From: Microbacterium sp. LWH7-1.2
GTDB taxonomy: Bacteria > Actinomycetota > Actinomycetes > Actinomycetales > Microbacteriaceae
Length of the DNA: 64,000 bases
Reading direction: 5' to 3'
NCBI RefSeq assembly: GCF_038397755.1
Contig: NZ_CP151637.1
Location: 1,922,001-1,986,000 of the forward strand
Made by a program: the position numbers and the translations under genes. This document shows, piece after piece, positions 35,626 to 44,088 of the stretch (its first letter is position 1; each line of letters starts with the position of its first letter). The notes under the pieces were generated by a model. The model was not told where the DNA came from. It was given only the letters and a program-made list of their open reading frames with translations, and ran no database searches.

Positions 35626-36677
35626 CGCACAGCCTCGGCGCGAGCGCGCTGGTGCGCGTCGATCGCGATGATGTCCGACAGCAGCGCGTAGGCGGTCTCG
35701 ATGCGACCCGCGCCGGGGCCGGAGACGGTCACCGTGCCGAGGAGATCGGTGTCGAACGAGACCGCGTTCGTCGGACCGCTGACGCTGGCGAGCGGGTGGG
35801 TCAGCGGCAAGGCGACCGGCTCGACCTTCGCGGTGACCGTTCCGGCGGCGTTGCGGAACGCCGACCCGATGAGCTTGTAGCGCTTGCCCTGCGCGGCGGC
35901 TTCGATGATGTCGGCAGCCGAGACCTCGGAGATCCCCCGCCGGGTCACGTCAGCCGTGGTGATGTCGGCGCCGAGGAGCTCGTTCGCCAGGATCACGACC
36001 TTCAGCTGGACGTCGGAGCCCTCGATGTCGGCCGTCGGGTCGGCCTCGGCGTAACCGAGCGCCTGCGCCTCCGCGACGGCGGCGTCCAACGTCATGCCCG
36101 ACTCCATCTGACCGAGCACGTAGTTGCTCGTGCCGTTGAGGATGCCTTCGACCGCGTCGATGCGCAGGCCCCTGAGCGTCTCGGAAGCGAATCGCAGGAT
36201 GGGCGTTCCGCTGACGACCGACCCCTCGTACTGGAAGGTGACGCCGTTCGCGGCCGCGAGACGGTTCAGCTCGAGCCCGCCCAGCGCGACCGGCCCCTTG
36301 TTGGTCGTGGTCACGCTCTTGCCGCTTTCCAGCGCGGCACGCACGTGCGAGATGCCCGGCTCACCGTCGATCGGGTTGGTGAAGGTGGCCTCGACCACGA
36401 TGTCGGCCGTGCTGTTGCGGATCACGTAATCGTTCTGCGGCGCCGCCGTGCCACCCGGCTTGCCGGCGAAGGTCTCACCTTCGGACATCGCGAACACCTC
36501 GGCGAGGTCGATGCCGTCGGCCTGCATCAGCGAGCCCAGGCGGAGATCGGTGATGGCCACGACGCGCAGCGTGAAGCCGAGCTCGGTGGCGAGCTCGTCG
36601 CCGCGGTCGAGGATGATCTGCGCCAGCGCGCGGTTGACGCCGCCGAAGCCGATCAGCGCGATGTCATGACGGTTCAC
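35622..36677 (-). CDS. Homoserine dehydrogenase-like protein without ACT domain (probably catabolic)
   Basis: 351 residues from the GTG at 36677, preceded by GAAGGAGC at good spacing; a TTG 15 bases upstream would place the binding site inside the gene. Rossmann start [20 protein letters not shown]; catalytic region TTTNKGPVA; signature [15 protein letters not shown] and [19 protein letters not shown]. It ends soon after the catalytic domain, without the roughly 80-residue ACT domain of the biosynthetic actinobacterial enzyme, so threonine feedback is not expected. With the coupled aldehyde dehydrogenase and aspartase this suggests oxidation of homoserine to aspartate semialdehyde as a catabolic step. 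Confidence 0.88.
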   Translation of the reverse strand: MNRHDIALIGFGGVNRALAQIILDRGDELATELGFTLRVVAITDLRLGSLMQADGIDLAEVFAMSEGETFAGKPGGTAAPQNDYVIRNSTADIVVEATFTNPIDGEPGISHVRAALESGKSVTTTNKGPVALGGLELNRLAAANGVTFQYEGSVVSGTPILRFASETLRGLRIDAVEGILNGTSNYVLGQMESGMTLDAAVAEAQALGYAEADPTADIEGSDVQLKVVILANELLGADITTADVTRRGISEVSAADIIEAAAQGKRYKLIGSAFRNAAGTVTAKVEPVALPLTHPLASVSGPTNAVSFDTDLLGTVTVSGPGAGRIETAYALLSDIIAIDAHQRARAEAVR

Positions 36678-36837
36678 GTCGAGCTCCTTCAAGAGAGGGA
36701 AGAGGTTCGACCCAGCATCGCGGGCGGTCTGGTCAGCCCGCGCCTGCCAGATCGCTCCTGCAGAATGTCAAACTGACCGCCGCGCGGAAGGTCTGCCGGA
36801 ATCGCCCCTGAACGCCGCGAATCCCCGTGCCCGTCTT

Positions 36838-36896
36838 GTGCACCGCGCACCGTGCCAGGTAATCTGCCCGACACATCGTGCGTGCACCATAGGCAC
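36838..36896. promoter_or_regulatory. Two GTGCACC...GCAC palindromic boxes in the divergent control region
   Basis: GTGCACCGCGCAC (36838-36850) and GTGCACCATAGGCAC (36882-36896) share the GTGCACC half and a GCAC partner. They lie between the homoserine dehydrogenase operon and the permease gene. They are candidates for an IclR-family regulator, two of which are encoded downstream. Confidence 0.45.
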
Positions 36897-36958
36897 ATTG
36901 TTGTGATGATGTGGCACAGATTTCCCACACCCGACTTCTCACCCGAATGCGAGAACTC

Positions 36959-38482
36959 ATGAGCCCGCTGCCCCAAGAGAGTGCGCTTCCGAACGCCCTC
37001 CCTCACACCACCGCCACCCAGGTGCCGCTGCGACGACTGCAGCGTTCCATGGACGCGCGCCACCTGATCATGATCGCCCTCGGCGGCGTGATCGGGTCCG
37101 GGCTCTTCCTGAGCTCGGGTTACACCATCAGCCAGGCCGGCCCGCTGGGCGCCATCATCGCGTACCTCATCGGCGCGTTCGTGGTCTGGCTGGTGATGGC
37201 GTGCCTCGGCGAGCTGGCGCTGGCCTATCCCGTGTCGGGCGCGTTCCACATCTACGCGGCACGCTCCATTGGCCCTGCCACGGGCTTCACCACCGCGTGG
37301 CTCTACTGGCTGTGCTGGGTCGTCGCGCTCGGCTCGGAGTTCACGGCATCCGGCATCCTGATGCAGCGCTGGTTCCCGGGCGTCGACGTGTGGGTGTGGT
37401 GCCTGATCTTCGCCCTGGGGCTCTTCACCATCAACGCCATCTCGGCGCGGGTCTTCGGTGAGACGGAGTTCTGGTTCTCGCTGATCAAGGTGGTCGCCAT
37501 CGTCGCGCTCATCGTGTTCGGCGGCATGGCGATCTTCGGCTTCACGCCGCTGTCGAGCGAGCATCCCGCGGCTCCCCTGTTCAGCAACTTCGTCACCCCG
37601 GAAGGCCTGTTCCCGAACGGCGTCGCGGGCGTCGTCGTCACCGCCCTCGCCGTCTTCTATGCGTTCAGCGGCTCGGAGCTGATCGGCGTCGCCGCCGGAG
37701 AGACCAAGGATCCCGGCAAGAACATCCCCAAGGCCATCCGGTCGACCGTCCTCCGACTGCTGATCCTGTTCGTCGGGTCGATCACCGTCATCGCCGCGCT
37801 CCTCCCGTACGAGGACGCAAGCCTCACCAGCAGCCCGTTCGTGGACGTCTTCGAGTACGTGGGCATCCCCTACGCCGCCGACATCATGAACTTCGTCATC
37901 ATCACCGCGCTGCTCTCCGCCGGCAACAGCGGCCTGTTCTCGTGCGCCCGCATGCTCTTCTCGCTCGCCGAGGAGGGCCACGCGCCGCGCGTGCTGCAGC
38001 GCCTGACGCGCCGGGGAATACCGCTGGTCGCACTCACCGTGAGCCTGGCGCTGGGCCTGGTCTCGCTGATCTCCAGCGTGATCGCCCCGCAGACCGTCTA
38101 TCTCGTGCTGGTGTCGATTGCGGGATTCGCCGTCGTCGCCGTGTGGATGTCGATCGTCGCATCGCAGTTCTTCCACCGCCGCAGGTTCGTGCGCGAAGGC
38201 GGCGACGTCTCGGCGCTGCCCTACCGCACACCGCTCTACCCGGCCCTGCCCATCCTCGCCTTCGTGCTGCTGCTGGTCTCGCTCGTGGCCATCGCGTTCG
38301 ACCCGAACCAGGTCGCGGCGCTGTACTTCGGGGTGCCCTTCGTCGGTCTCTGCTACCTGTACTTCTGGTGGCGCTACGGACGCCGCGGCGCGCGCCGGGT
38401 CGTCGCGGTGTCGGAGGAAGCCCCCGTCGACGAGGCGGACGACCCCGTCGCAGAAGAACCGGTCCGCCAGCCCCGCGGGTGA
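36959..38482 (+). CDS. Amino acid permease (APC superfamily)
   Basis: 507 residues from the ATG at 36959; a GTG at 36911 would add 16 residues. The first helix carries the APC substrate motif [20 protein letters not shown], and about twelve helices follow with the [20 protein letters not shown] motif after helix 3. The tail is acidic. It imports an amino acid by ion symport. It is the first of two plus-strand genes (racemase 25 bases downstream), divergent from the homoserine dehydrogenase/aldehyde dehydrogenase/aspartase operon, so homoserine is the best guess for its substrate. Confidence 0.93.
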   Translation: MSPLPQESALPNALPHTTATQVPLRRLQRSMDARHLIMIALGGVIGSGLFLSSGYTISQAGPLGAIIAYLIGAFVVWLVMACLGELALAYPVSGAFHIYAARSIGPATGFTTAWLYWLCWVVALGSEFTASGILMQRWFPGVDVWVWCLIFALGLFTINAISARVFGETEFWFSLIKVVAIVALIVFGGMAIFGFTPLSSEHPAAPLFSNFVTPEGLFPNGVAGVVVTALAVFYAFSGSELIGVAAGETKDPGKNIPKAIRSTVLRLLILFVGSITVIAALLPYEDASLTSSPFVDVFEYVGIPYAADIMNFVIITALLSAGNSGLFSCARMLFSLAEEGHAPRVLQRLTRRGIPLVALTVSLALGLVSLISSVIAPQTVYLVLVSIAGFAVVAVWMSIVASQFFHRRRFVREGGDVSALPYRTPLYPALPILAFVLLLVSLVAIAFDPNQVAALYFGVPFVGLCYLYFWWRYGRRGARRVVAVSEEAPVDEADDPVAEEPVRQPRG

Positions 38483-38507
38483 TCGCGGACACCGACCACC
38501 GCCGCCC

Positions 38508-39653
38508 ATGAGCACGACGCCCGCCTGGGTCGAGATCGACGCCGGTGCCATCGCCCACAACCTCGGCCTCGTACGCGGCGAGCTCGGGAGCACGACACGA
38601 CTGTGCGGCGTGGTGAAGGCGGATGCCTACGGACACGGCATCTCGGTCGTGCTCCCGATCCTGATGGCGGCCGGCGTCGATGCCATCGGGATCACCTCCA
38701 ATACGGAGGCCGAGGGGGCACGTCGACGGGGTTTCTCGGGACGCGTCATCCGCCTCCGGGCGGCGCTGCGCGAAGAGGTCGAAGACGGTGGCCGGTTCGA
38801 TATCGAAGAGTGGGTGGGTGGTGGCGAGCACGCGCGTGTCGTGACCGCCGCCGCCCGCTCGCTCGGGCGCCCGGTCCGCGTCCACCTCTCCCTCAACTCC
38901 ACGGGCATCAGTCGAGACGGCATGGACTGGAACGACGCGCAGTCGCAGCGGCACCTTCGTCGTGTCGCGGCGAGCCCCGAGCTCACCGTGGTGGGAATCT
39001 GCTCCCACTTCCCGTGTGAGGACGCCGCGGATGTGATGGCCGGCGCCCACGTCTTCCGCCATCAGGCCGGCGCCGCAGAGCGGCTCCTGGGCGCTTCCCG
39101 CGGGCTCCTCGAGAAGCACTGCGCCACCTCGTATGCGGCGCTGAGCGTTCCCGACTCACGCATGGACATGGTGCGGATCGGTGCAGCTCTCTACGGGGAC
39201 ACCTCGGCCGCAGCCCCCGGGCTTCGCCCCGCCATGCGCCTGGTGTCCCGTATCGCGGCGATCAACGCCTACCCCGCCGGCAGCACCGTCGGGTACGACC
39301 GAGCCGGACGGCTCGACCGTGCCGGCAAACTCGCCGTCGTGCCCCTCGGGTACGCCGACGGATATCCGCGTGTGCTCGGCGGTCGCGCGAACGCGCTCGT
39401 TCGCGGTGCCTTCGTGCCGGTGGTCGACCGGCTCGCGATGAACAGCCTGATCGTCGACGTCACCCATGTGCCCTCGGCCGGCGTCGGAGACGAAGTGGTA
39501 CTTTACGGACGGCAGGGATCGGCACAGATCCACTCGGCCGACATCGAGCGGGCAAGCGGCACCATCGCCGCCGCGGCGTACACGGCGTGGGGTCGACTGA
39601 ACCCACGCGTCGTCGTCAACGTGCCGGTCTCGGCGCCGACTCCCACTCCGTGA
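38508..39653 (+). CDS. Alanine racemase-fold, broad-specificity-type amino acid racemase
   Basis: 381 residues. PLP Lys in GVVKADAYGHG near 38 and catalytic Tyr in NAYPAGSTVGYDRAG. The segments VHLSLNSTGISRDGMD, CSHFPCEDAADVMAG, HCATSYAALSVPDSRMDMVR and VVDRLAMNSLIVDVT match the broad-specificity racemases (Bsr) better than biosynthetic Alr, which has C-M-D where this has A-M-N. Bsr enzymes usually carry a signal peptide; this one does not, so it acts in the cytosol. Next to an amino acid permease and the homoserine operon it may interconvert D- and L-homoserine or a related amino acid. Confidence 0.85.
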   Translation: MSTTPAWVEIDAGAIAHNLGLVRGELGSTTRLCGVVKADAYGHGISVVLPILMAAGVDAIGITSNTEAEGARRRGFSGRVIRLRAALREEVEDGGRFDIEEWVGGGEHARVVTAAARSLGRPVRVHLSLNSTGISRDGMDWNDAQSQRHLRRVAASPELTVVGICSHFPCEDAADVMAGAHVFRHQAGAAERLLGASRGLLEKHCATSYAALSVPDSRMDMVRIGAALYGDTSAAAPGLRPAMRLVSRIAAINAYPAGSTVGYDRAGRLDRAGKLAVVPLGYADGYPRVLGGRANALVRGAFVPVVDRLAMNSLIVDVTHVPSAGVGDEVVLYGRQGSAQIHSADIERASGTIAAAAYTAWGRLNPRVVVNVPVSAPTPTP

Positions 39654-39690
39654 CCAGACGGTGACCCCACCGGCCAGAAAGCACCGAACC

Positions 39691-40443
39691 ATGAGCGCCC
39701 CTTCCTCGCTGCTGCAGGGCATCGCGCTGCTCGACGCGGCGATCGCGCAGGAGCGATCAGGTCGCCAAGGCCACAATGCCTCCCGCCTCTCCGAGGTGAC
39801 CGGCATCGAACGCAGCCGCGTCTCGCGTCTCACCCGCGAACTGCGCGACCTGGGCTACCTCGACCGCGACGACACAGCGGTCTTCAGCGCGGGTGACGAG
39901 TTCTTCCGCGCCGCGGGCGCATTGAGCCGGCCGTGGCTGCGCGCGGCCCGCGAGGACCTGCGCGTCCTGGCCTCCCGGCTGGGAGTCTCGGCCCAGCTGA
40001 TGGCGGCCGAGGGACCGGGCGCCATTCTGCTGCGCTCCGAGAAGGGTCCCGGTGTGTCGGCCGACTATCTTCGCCCTGGCATCGTGACCCCCATCTGGTG
40101 CACCGGTGCGGGGAGGGCACTGCTCTGGGACCACGCCCGGGCGGAGCTTCACGCCCTCCTCGACGACGTGCAGTTCGTCGGCGTCGGCGGTCCCGGTGCA
40201 GCGCGGTCGGTCGACGAGCTCCACCAGCGCCTCGAGCGAGATCGGGATCTCGGGATCGTGGACGCGCGCGAGGAGTACGTCGAAGGCGTGCAGGAGTATG
40301 CGCTGCCGATCCGCGATGACCGGGGCATCGTGGCATCCATCGGCATCAGCGGCGGGGCGCTCTCGGCGCGTCGTGCGAAGGAAGCGCAGAGCGCGCTCCT
40401 GGAGGCCCACACGCGTCTGACCAGCCTCATCCAGGAGCCCTGA
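39691..40443 (+). CDS. IclR-family transcriptional regulator
   Basis: 250 residues from the ATG at 39691 (an in-frame GTG at 39661 is an alternative). N-terminal winged helix: ASRLSEVTGIERSRVSRLTRELRDLGYLDRDD. The ligand-binding domain contains RPGIVTPIWCTGAGRALLWD and a C-terminal EYVEGVQEYALPIRDDRGIVASIGISGG, the conserved effector core of IclR proteins. It follows the racemase by about 40 bases and is probably cotranscribed with permease and racemase. A control role on the divergent catabolic operon is likely. Confidence 0.9.
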   Translation: MSAPSSLLQGIALLDAAIAQERSGRQGHNASRLSEVTGIERSRVSRLTRELRDLGYLDRDDTAVFSAGDEFFRAAGALSRPWLRAAREDLRVLASRLGVSAQLMAAEGPGAILLRSEKGPGVSADYLRPGIVTPIWCTGAGRALLWDHARAELHALLDDVQFVGVGGPGAARSVDELHQRLERDRDLGIVDAREEYVEGVQEYALPIRDDRGIVASIGISGGALSARRAKEAQSALLEAHTRLTSLIQEP

Positions 40444-40457
40444 GACCGAGCGGGCTC
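40435..40457. terminator. Short hairpin between two converging IclR genes
   Basis: GAGCCC and GGGCTC pair across the stop codons of both genes (11-base loop). The genes end only 12 bases apart, so this is the only space for a terminator. The stem is short. Confidence 0.45.
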
Positions 40458-41250
40458 AGCTGGTCCGCGCGGCAGCGGCGCCCAGCGCCGCGGAGAGCCG
40501 GCGGGCCGCGTCGACGCACGCCGCCCCCAGCGCCGCCGACCTCGGCTCGAGCCGGTGGCGCTCTCCCACGATCTGCAGCCCCGCGATGACCTCGCCGCGA
40601 AAGTCCCAGACCGGCGCCGACACGGAGTACAGTCCCGGCTCCGCCTCCTCGGCCACGATCGCGTAGCCCCGGGTCCGCGCCTCTGCCAGCCGCGTGAGGA
40701 ACTCGTCGACCGACGTCGCCGCGTTCGGGCCGGTGCTTCGGAACTCGGTGCGGCTGAACACTCCGCGGATCTCGTCGTCCGAGGCATCCCACAACACCGC
40801 CTGGCCCGCGTCGCTGCAGAACGCCGGGTACCCGCGGCCGATCCACGAACCGATCATGCGCGCGCCGGCCGGCACGCTCTCGACGATGGTGACCGTCGCG
40901 TCACCCTCCAGAACGCCCAGGAAGCACGCCTCTCCGACGCTCGCGGAGAGGTCGTCGAGGATCGTCAGGCCTTCGCTGCGCAGGCGCCGGTCGACCAGCT
41001 GCTCCGCGGTCGCATACCAGCCCCATGCCAGGTGGTAGAGGCCGTCCGGGCCGCGGGTGACGAGCCGTTCGCCTGCCAGAGCGGCGAGCGTGCGCGAGAT
41101 CTGCGAGCGGTCGCGCTGCAGCTCCCGAGCGATGTCCTGGACGGATGCACCGCGTGCACTCGACGCCGACAGCTGGGCGACGCAGGAGAGCACGTCGATC
41201 CCTCTGCCCATGCTGGTCCGCTCGGGAACGAGATCCTCACGAAGCGACAC
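40456..41250 (-). CDS. IclR-family transcriptional regulator
   Basis: 264 residues from the GTG at 41250; ATG at 41211 is possible and would start directly before the helix-turn-helix. DNA-binding part: GASVQDIARELQRDRSQISRTLAALAGERLVTRGPDGLYHLAWG. Effector domain: IGRGYPAFCSDAGQAVLWDASDDEIRGVF and the C-terminal GYAIVAEEAEPGLYSVSAPVWDFRGEVIAGLQIVG. It is similar in layout to the converging IclR gene but clearly different in sequence, so the locus has two IclR regulators. A region rich in pyrimidines precedes the GTG and no ribosome binding site is seen, which suggests leaderless translation. Confidence 0.88.
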   Translation of the reverse strand: MSLREDLVPERTSMGRGIDVLSCVAQLSASSARGASVQDIARELQRDRSQISRTLAALAGERLVTRGPDGLYHLAWGWYATAEQLVDRRLRSEGLTILDDLSASVGEACFLGVLEGDATVTIVESVPAGARMIGSWIGRGYPAFCSDAGQAVLWDASDDEIRGVFSRTEFRSTGPNAATSVDEFLTRLAEARTRGYAIVAEEAEPGLYSVSAPVWDFRGEVIAGLQIVGERHRLEPRSAALGAACVDAARRLSAALGAAAARTS

Positions 41251-41328
41251 AAGGAGAGGATATCCAGGGAATTGCGCGGCGGCGTCCGGAGCCGCGATCA
41301 GTGTCGGTCCGCGCCGGGGCACGGACGA

Positions 41329-41368
41329 ACCGTGGCGGGCCCCCTGCGTCATCGGGGCCCGCCACGGT
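41329..41368 (-). terminator. Strong terminator downstream of the fasciclin gene
   Basis: A perfect 15-base stem (ACCGTGGCGGGCCCC with GGGGCCCGCCACGGT) with a ten-base loop, 12 bases after the stop of the fasciclin gene. It is one of the strongest hairpins in the window. Confidence 0.8.
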
Positions 41369-41380
41369 CGGTCCGCGTTG

Positions 41381-41971
41381 CTAGGACGCGGGAACCAGCA
41401 CGCGGTCGATCGTGTGGATCACACCGTTGGTGGCGGGGATGTTGATCGCCCAGACCACGAGCCGAGGATCGGCGAGCGCCGGCGTCTCGTCGCGCAGCTT
41501 GACGCCGCGCGGCTCGACCATGCCACCGTTCGCCATGGTCAGCGAGCCTGCGGTGACGATCTTCACCAGGCCCAGCTTCTCGCCCGCCACCACGTGGTAG
41601 AGCAGGATGTTCGAGATCTGCTCGACGGTGAACGTCGACGTGATGGCCGCCAGCGCGTCGGCCTCGCTCGCCGGCACCGTGCCGGTGAGGTCGGTCACGA
41701 GTCGCAGGAACGCGCGGTCGTTCGGCGCGAACACCGTGTAGGTCTTGCTCGTATCTGCAAGCGCGCCGTTCAGACCCGTGGCCAGCACCGCCTGGACGAG
41801 GATGTCGTAGTCCCGGGGGTTGTCGTCGGGGGTGCCACCGCCGGATGCCGCGACCGCGACGTCGACGATCGTGCCCGTGGGCGCGGATCCGCCGGAGGCT
41901 TGCGCGGGCGTGGCCGCGAACACCAGCGCCAGAGCGGCGAGCGCCGCGATGGCCAGGCGAGACTTCTTCAT
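41381..41971 (-). CDS. Secreted fasciclin (FAS1) domain protein, MPT70/MPT83-like
   Basis: 196 residues from the ATG at 41971, with AAGGAGATC ahead. The signal peptide MKKSRLAIAALAALALVF ends at AQASGG. One FAS1 domain follows: H1 region KTYTVFAPNDRAFLRLV, the YH motif LLYHVVAGE, and H2 region NGVIHTIDRVLVPA. There is no lipobox Cys, so it is secreted and soluble like MPT70. It lies directly downstream of rskA and sigK and has its own SigK-type promoter (42029-42057), paralleling the mycobacterial SigK regulon, whose main targets are FAS1 proteins. Confidence 0.93.
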   Translation of the reverse strand: MKKSRLAIAALAALALVFAATPAQASGGSAPTGTIVDVAVAASGGGTPDDNPRDYDILVQAVLATGLNGALADTSKTYTVFAPNDRAFLRLVTDLTGTVPASEADALAAITSTFTVEQISNILLYHVVAGEKLGLVKIVTAGSLTMANGGMVEPRGVKLRDETPALADPRLVVWAINIPATNGVIHTIDRVLVPAS

Positions 41972-42028
41972 GGTCCGATCTCCTTCGATGCGATGCCGGC
42001 ACGGTCCGAACGGAAGGTGCCAGAGAGG

Positions 42029-42057
42029 TATTCGCCCGAACCTGAGGAGTTGGATGC
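42029..42057 (-). promoter_or_regulatory. SigK-type promoter of the fasciclin gene
   Basis: On the minus strand GCATCC (42052-42057) and CGAATA (42029-42034) are separated by exactly 17 bases. The mycobacterial SigK consensus, as I recall it, is CCATCC and CGAATA. The bases just after the -35 (AACTCC) are shared with the promoter at 44964-44992. The start codon is 58 bases downstream. Confidence 0.75.
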
Positions 42058-42128
42058 AGCGGCCCAGAACTTTTTCGTCGGGCCGGGCCCGGCACGCCGA
42101 GCGCGGGCGTCCGCGCCGAACCCGGTGG

Positions 42129-42872
42129 TCAGCTGAAGTCGAGCTGCCCGCGGACGATCGAGTCGCCGGAATGGGTGGGATCGCCGTCGAGTGGCTCCTG
42201 GGAGACGTCGACGAGCACGTAATCGCGCAGGTCGACGTCGGCCGGAACGACGAACGTCCCCTTCCTGCCATCGAGCTCGCCCAGGCTCACGAGATCCGAG
42301 GCGTCGGCCGTGATGAGCCAGACCTCGCGGAACCCGTCGCTCTCGTCGACGTCGTCGAGGCTCACCGTGATCGTGCGCTCCCCGTCCGCGAGCTCGGTCA
42401 CCTCGGCCGTTCCCATCGCGTTCGGGTGGGCGGGGAAGGCGGCCAGGGTCGCCGACGCGATCTCGACCGACTCCGGCGCTCTGACGAGGTTCCACACCCC
42501 GACGACCGCCAGCACCGCGGCGATGCTCGCCGCCAAGGCGAACAGCATCCGTCCGCCTCGGCGCCCGCGGCGCGGCTCTGGCGGTTCCTTCGTGACGGGG
42601 GGCGGAGGCACGACGGTCACATCGTCCTCCACCGCGGATGCCGCGGCCGCCGGCTGCGACCGCACCTCGTCGAGGATCCGCTCCCAGACCCGCTCCGGCG
42701 GCGTCTCGAGCTCGCCCAGGGCCACCGTGGATCGGCCGACCGCCACGGTGTGCTCGAGCTCGGCGAGCTCGAGCGAGCAGGCGTCGCACGTCGCGAGGTG
42801 TTCCTGCTCAGCATCCGTCAGAGATTGGCCGACGGCGACCAGCGCGAGGCGCTCGGGGTCAAGATGCGACAT
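42129..42872 (-). CDS. rskA: Anti-sigma factor RskA-like
   Basis: 247 residues. The cytosolic N-terminal anti-sigma domain has a zinc-finger-like H-x3-C-x2-C (H25, C29, C32) in EQEHLATCDAC. A Pro-rich linker leads to one membrane helix (MLFALAASIAAVLAVVGVWNL, about 110-130), then an extracytoplasmic domain containing AVSLDDVDESDGFREVWL-like strands of the RskA family. It holds SigK inactive at the membrane; regulated cleavage would release it. It overlaps the sigma gene by 14 bases. Confidence 0.92.
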   Translation of the reverse strand: MSHLDPERLALVAVGQSLTDAEQEHLATCDACSLELAELEHTVAVGRSTVALGELETPPERVWERILDEVRSQPAAAASAVEDDVTVVPPPPVTKEPPEPRRGRRGGRMLFALAASIAAVLAVVGVWNLVRAPESVEIASATLAAFPAHPNAMGTAEVTELADGERTITVSLDDVDESDGFREVWLITADASDLVSLGELDGRKGTFVVPADVDLRDYVLVDVSQEPLDGDPTHSGDSIVRGQLDFS

Positions 42873-43410
42873 GAGGCACCTCCAATCGGTCGCGCAGTCG
42901 GGTGAGACTTCGGCGGATGTGACTCTTCACCGTACCGAGCGGCATGTCCAGGCGCGTGGCGATCTGCTGGTGGGTGAGGTCGTCGTAGAAAGCCAGCCGC
43001 ACCACGCGCTGCGCGTCGGGCTCGAGACGGTCGATCTCGTCGGCCAGCAGCAGGCGGTCTCCGAGGTCGATGTCGGACGAGCTCGACTCGTCGGCGACGG
43101 CGAACTGCTGCAGCTTCTCCTGCAGCTCGCGCACGCGCCGGCGGGCCTCGAGGGTGTCGGCGATGCGCCGGCGCGTGATCGTGACGAGCCACGTCGACAG
43201 CCGGCCCTTCGCCGGGTCGTATGACGCGCGCGATGCCCAGGCCGAGACGAACGTCTTCTGCGTCACGTCCTCGGCATCCCCTCTGTCTCCGAGCACCCGC
43301 AGAGCGAGTGTGAACACGATCGGCGACCAGCGCCGGTAGATCTGCTCGAGAGCGCGCTCGTCGCCGGCGGCGAAACGGCCGCACAGCTCGCGCTCTTCGT
43401 CGTCGTCCAC
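42859..43410 (-). CDS. sigK: ECF RNA polymerase sigma factor, SigK type
   Basis: 183 residues from the GTG at 43410, with AAAGGGGAA ahead. Region 2: CGRFAAGDERALEQIYRRWS, RVLGDRGDAEDVTQKTFVSAW and GRLSTWLVTITRRRIADTL. Region 4: LEPDAQRVVRLAFYDDLTHQQIATRLDMPLGTVKSHIRRSL. The layout with rskA directly downstream and a fasciclin target beyond is that of SigK. Upstream, two genes (sortase F and DUF4397 protein) are in the same direction, and the operon has a SigK-type promoter, so positive feedback is expected. Confidence 0.95.
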   Translation of the reverse strand: MDDDEERELCGRFAAGDERALEQIYRRWSPIVFTLALRVLGDRGDAEDVTQKTFVSAWASRASYDPAKGRLSTWLVTITRRRIADTLEARRRVRELQEKLQQFAVADESSSSDIDLGDRLLLADEIDRLEPDAQRVVRLAFYDDLTHQQIATRLDMPLGTVKSHIRRSLTRLRDRLEVPHVAS

Positions 43411-43447
43411 GCTGATTCCCCTTTGCTGCTCCGACGCCCTCGCCGGC

Positions 43448-44077
43448 TCACGTGATCGGGGTCGCGATCGCGACCACGTTGTCCGCGTAGCGGCCGGTAC
43501 GGGAGTCGAATTCCCCACCGCATGTGATGAGCACGAGACTGCGCGTGCCCGATCGGGCGAACAAGTCCTTGACCGGCAGGTCTGCCTTCGGGTAGTAGCT
43601 GACGCTCTGCACCGCGTAGCGGCGCATGTTACCCGCGGCATCGGTCACCTCCACCACGTCCTCGGCAGTCAGGTCGCGCAGGCGGCTGAACGGCCCGATC
43701 GGGTACTGCGGCGAGTCGACGTGCGCCGAGATCACGACATTTCCATCGGATGCCGCGGGATCGGCGCCGAAGCGGTACCACCCGCCGATCGCGGGATCGG
43801 CCGGCAGCTCCATGAAGCCGCCGGTCTCGACGCCGACCGGCACCACCGGCACGTCGACATCGATCGAGGCGGCGACCACCCTGACCGGCGGCACCGGAGT
43901 GCGCACGGGAGACGGGGTGGCCGCCGCGACCGGCACCTCGACGGCGGGCGTGGGGAGCACCGTCGCCGTCGCAGAAGGTGCCGGCGCCGACGGTGCGACT
44001 CGTGGGGGTGAGGCGCATGCCGTCAGCGCGAGGGCGATCGCAAGAGAAGCTCCCACCCCTGCGACCGCCCTGGTCAT
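43448..44077 (-). CDS. Class F sortase, lipoprotein-like
   Basis: 209 residues from the ATG at 44077. N-terminal signal with a lipobox-like LALTACASPP, so the protein is probably lipid-anchored. After a Pro/Ala/Thr linker the sortase barrel holds the catalytic His in GNVVISAHVDSP, the Cys in SLVLITCGGEFD and the Arg in SRTGRYADNVV, the pattern of class F sortases in actinobacteria. It may join proteins to the cell wall or to each other. It lies 11 bases after the DUF4397 gene and before sigK. The DUF4397 protein with its C-terminal helix is a possible partner, though it has no clear LPxTG. Confidence 0.92.
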   Translation of the reverse strand: MTRAVAGVGASLAIALALTACASPPRVAPSAPAPSATATVLPTPAVEVPVAAATPSPVRTPVPPVRVVAASIDVDVPVVPVGVETGGFMELPADPAIGGWYRFGADPAASDGNVVISAHVDSPQYPIGPFSRLRDLTAEDVVEVTDAAGNMRRYAVQSVSYYPKADLPVKDLFARSGTRSLVLITCGGEFDSRTGRYADNVVAIATPIT

Positions 44078-44088
44078 CTCTCGGACCT

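Noticed and set aside
30986..36910. SAM or threonine/lysine riboswitch upstream of the methionine or homoserine genes
   Set aside because: The 5' regions are short and I see no conserved riboswitch core; protein regulators and palindromes explain control better.
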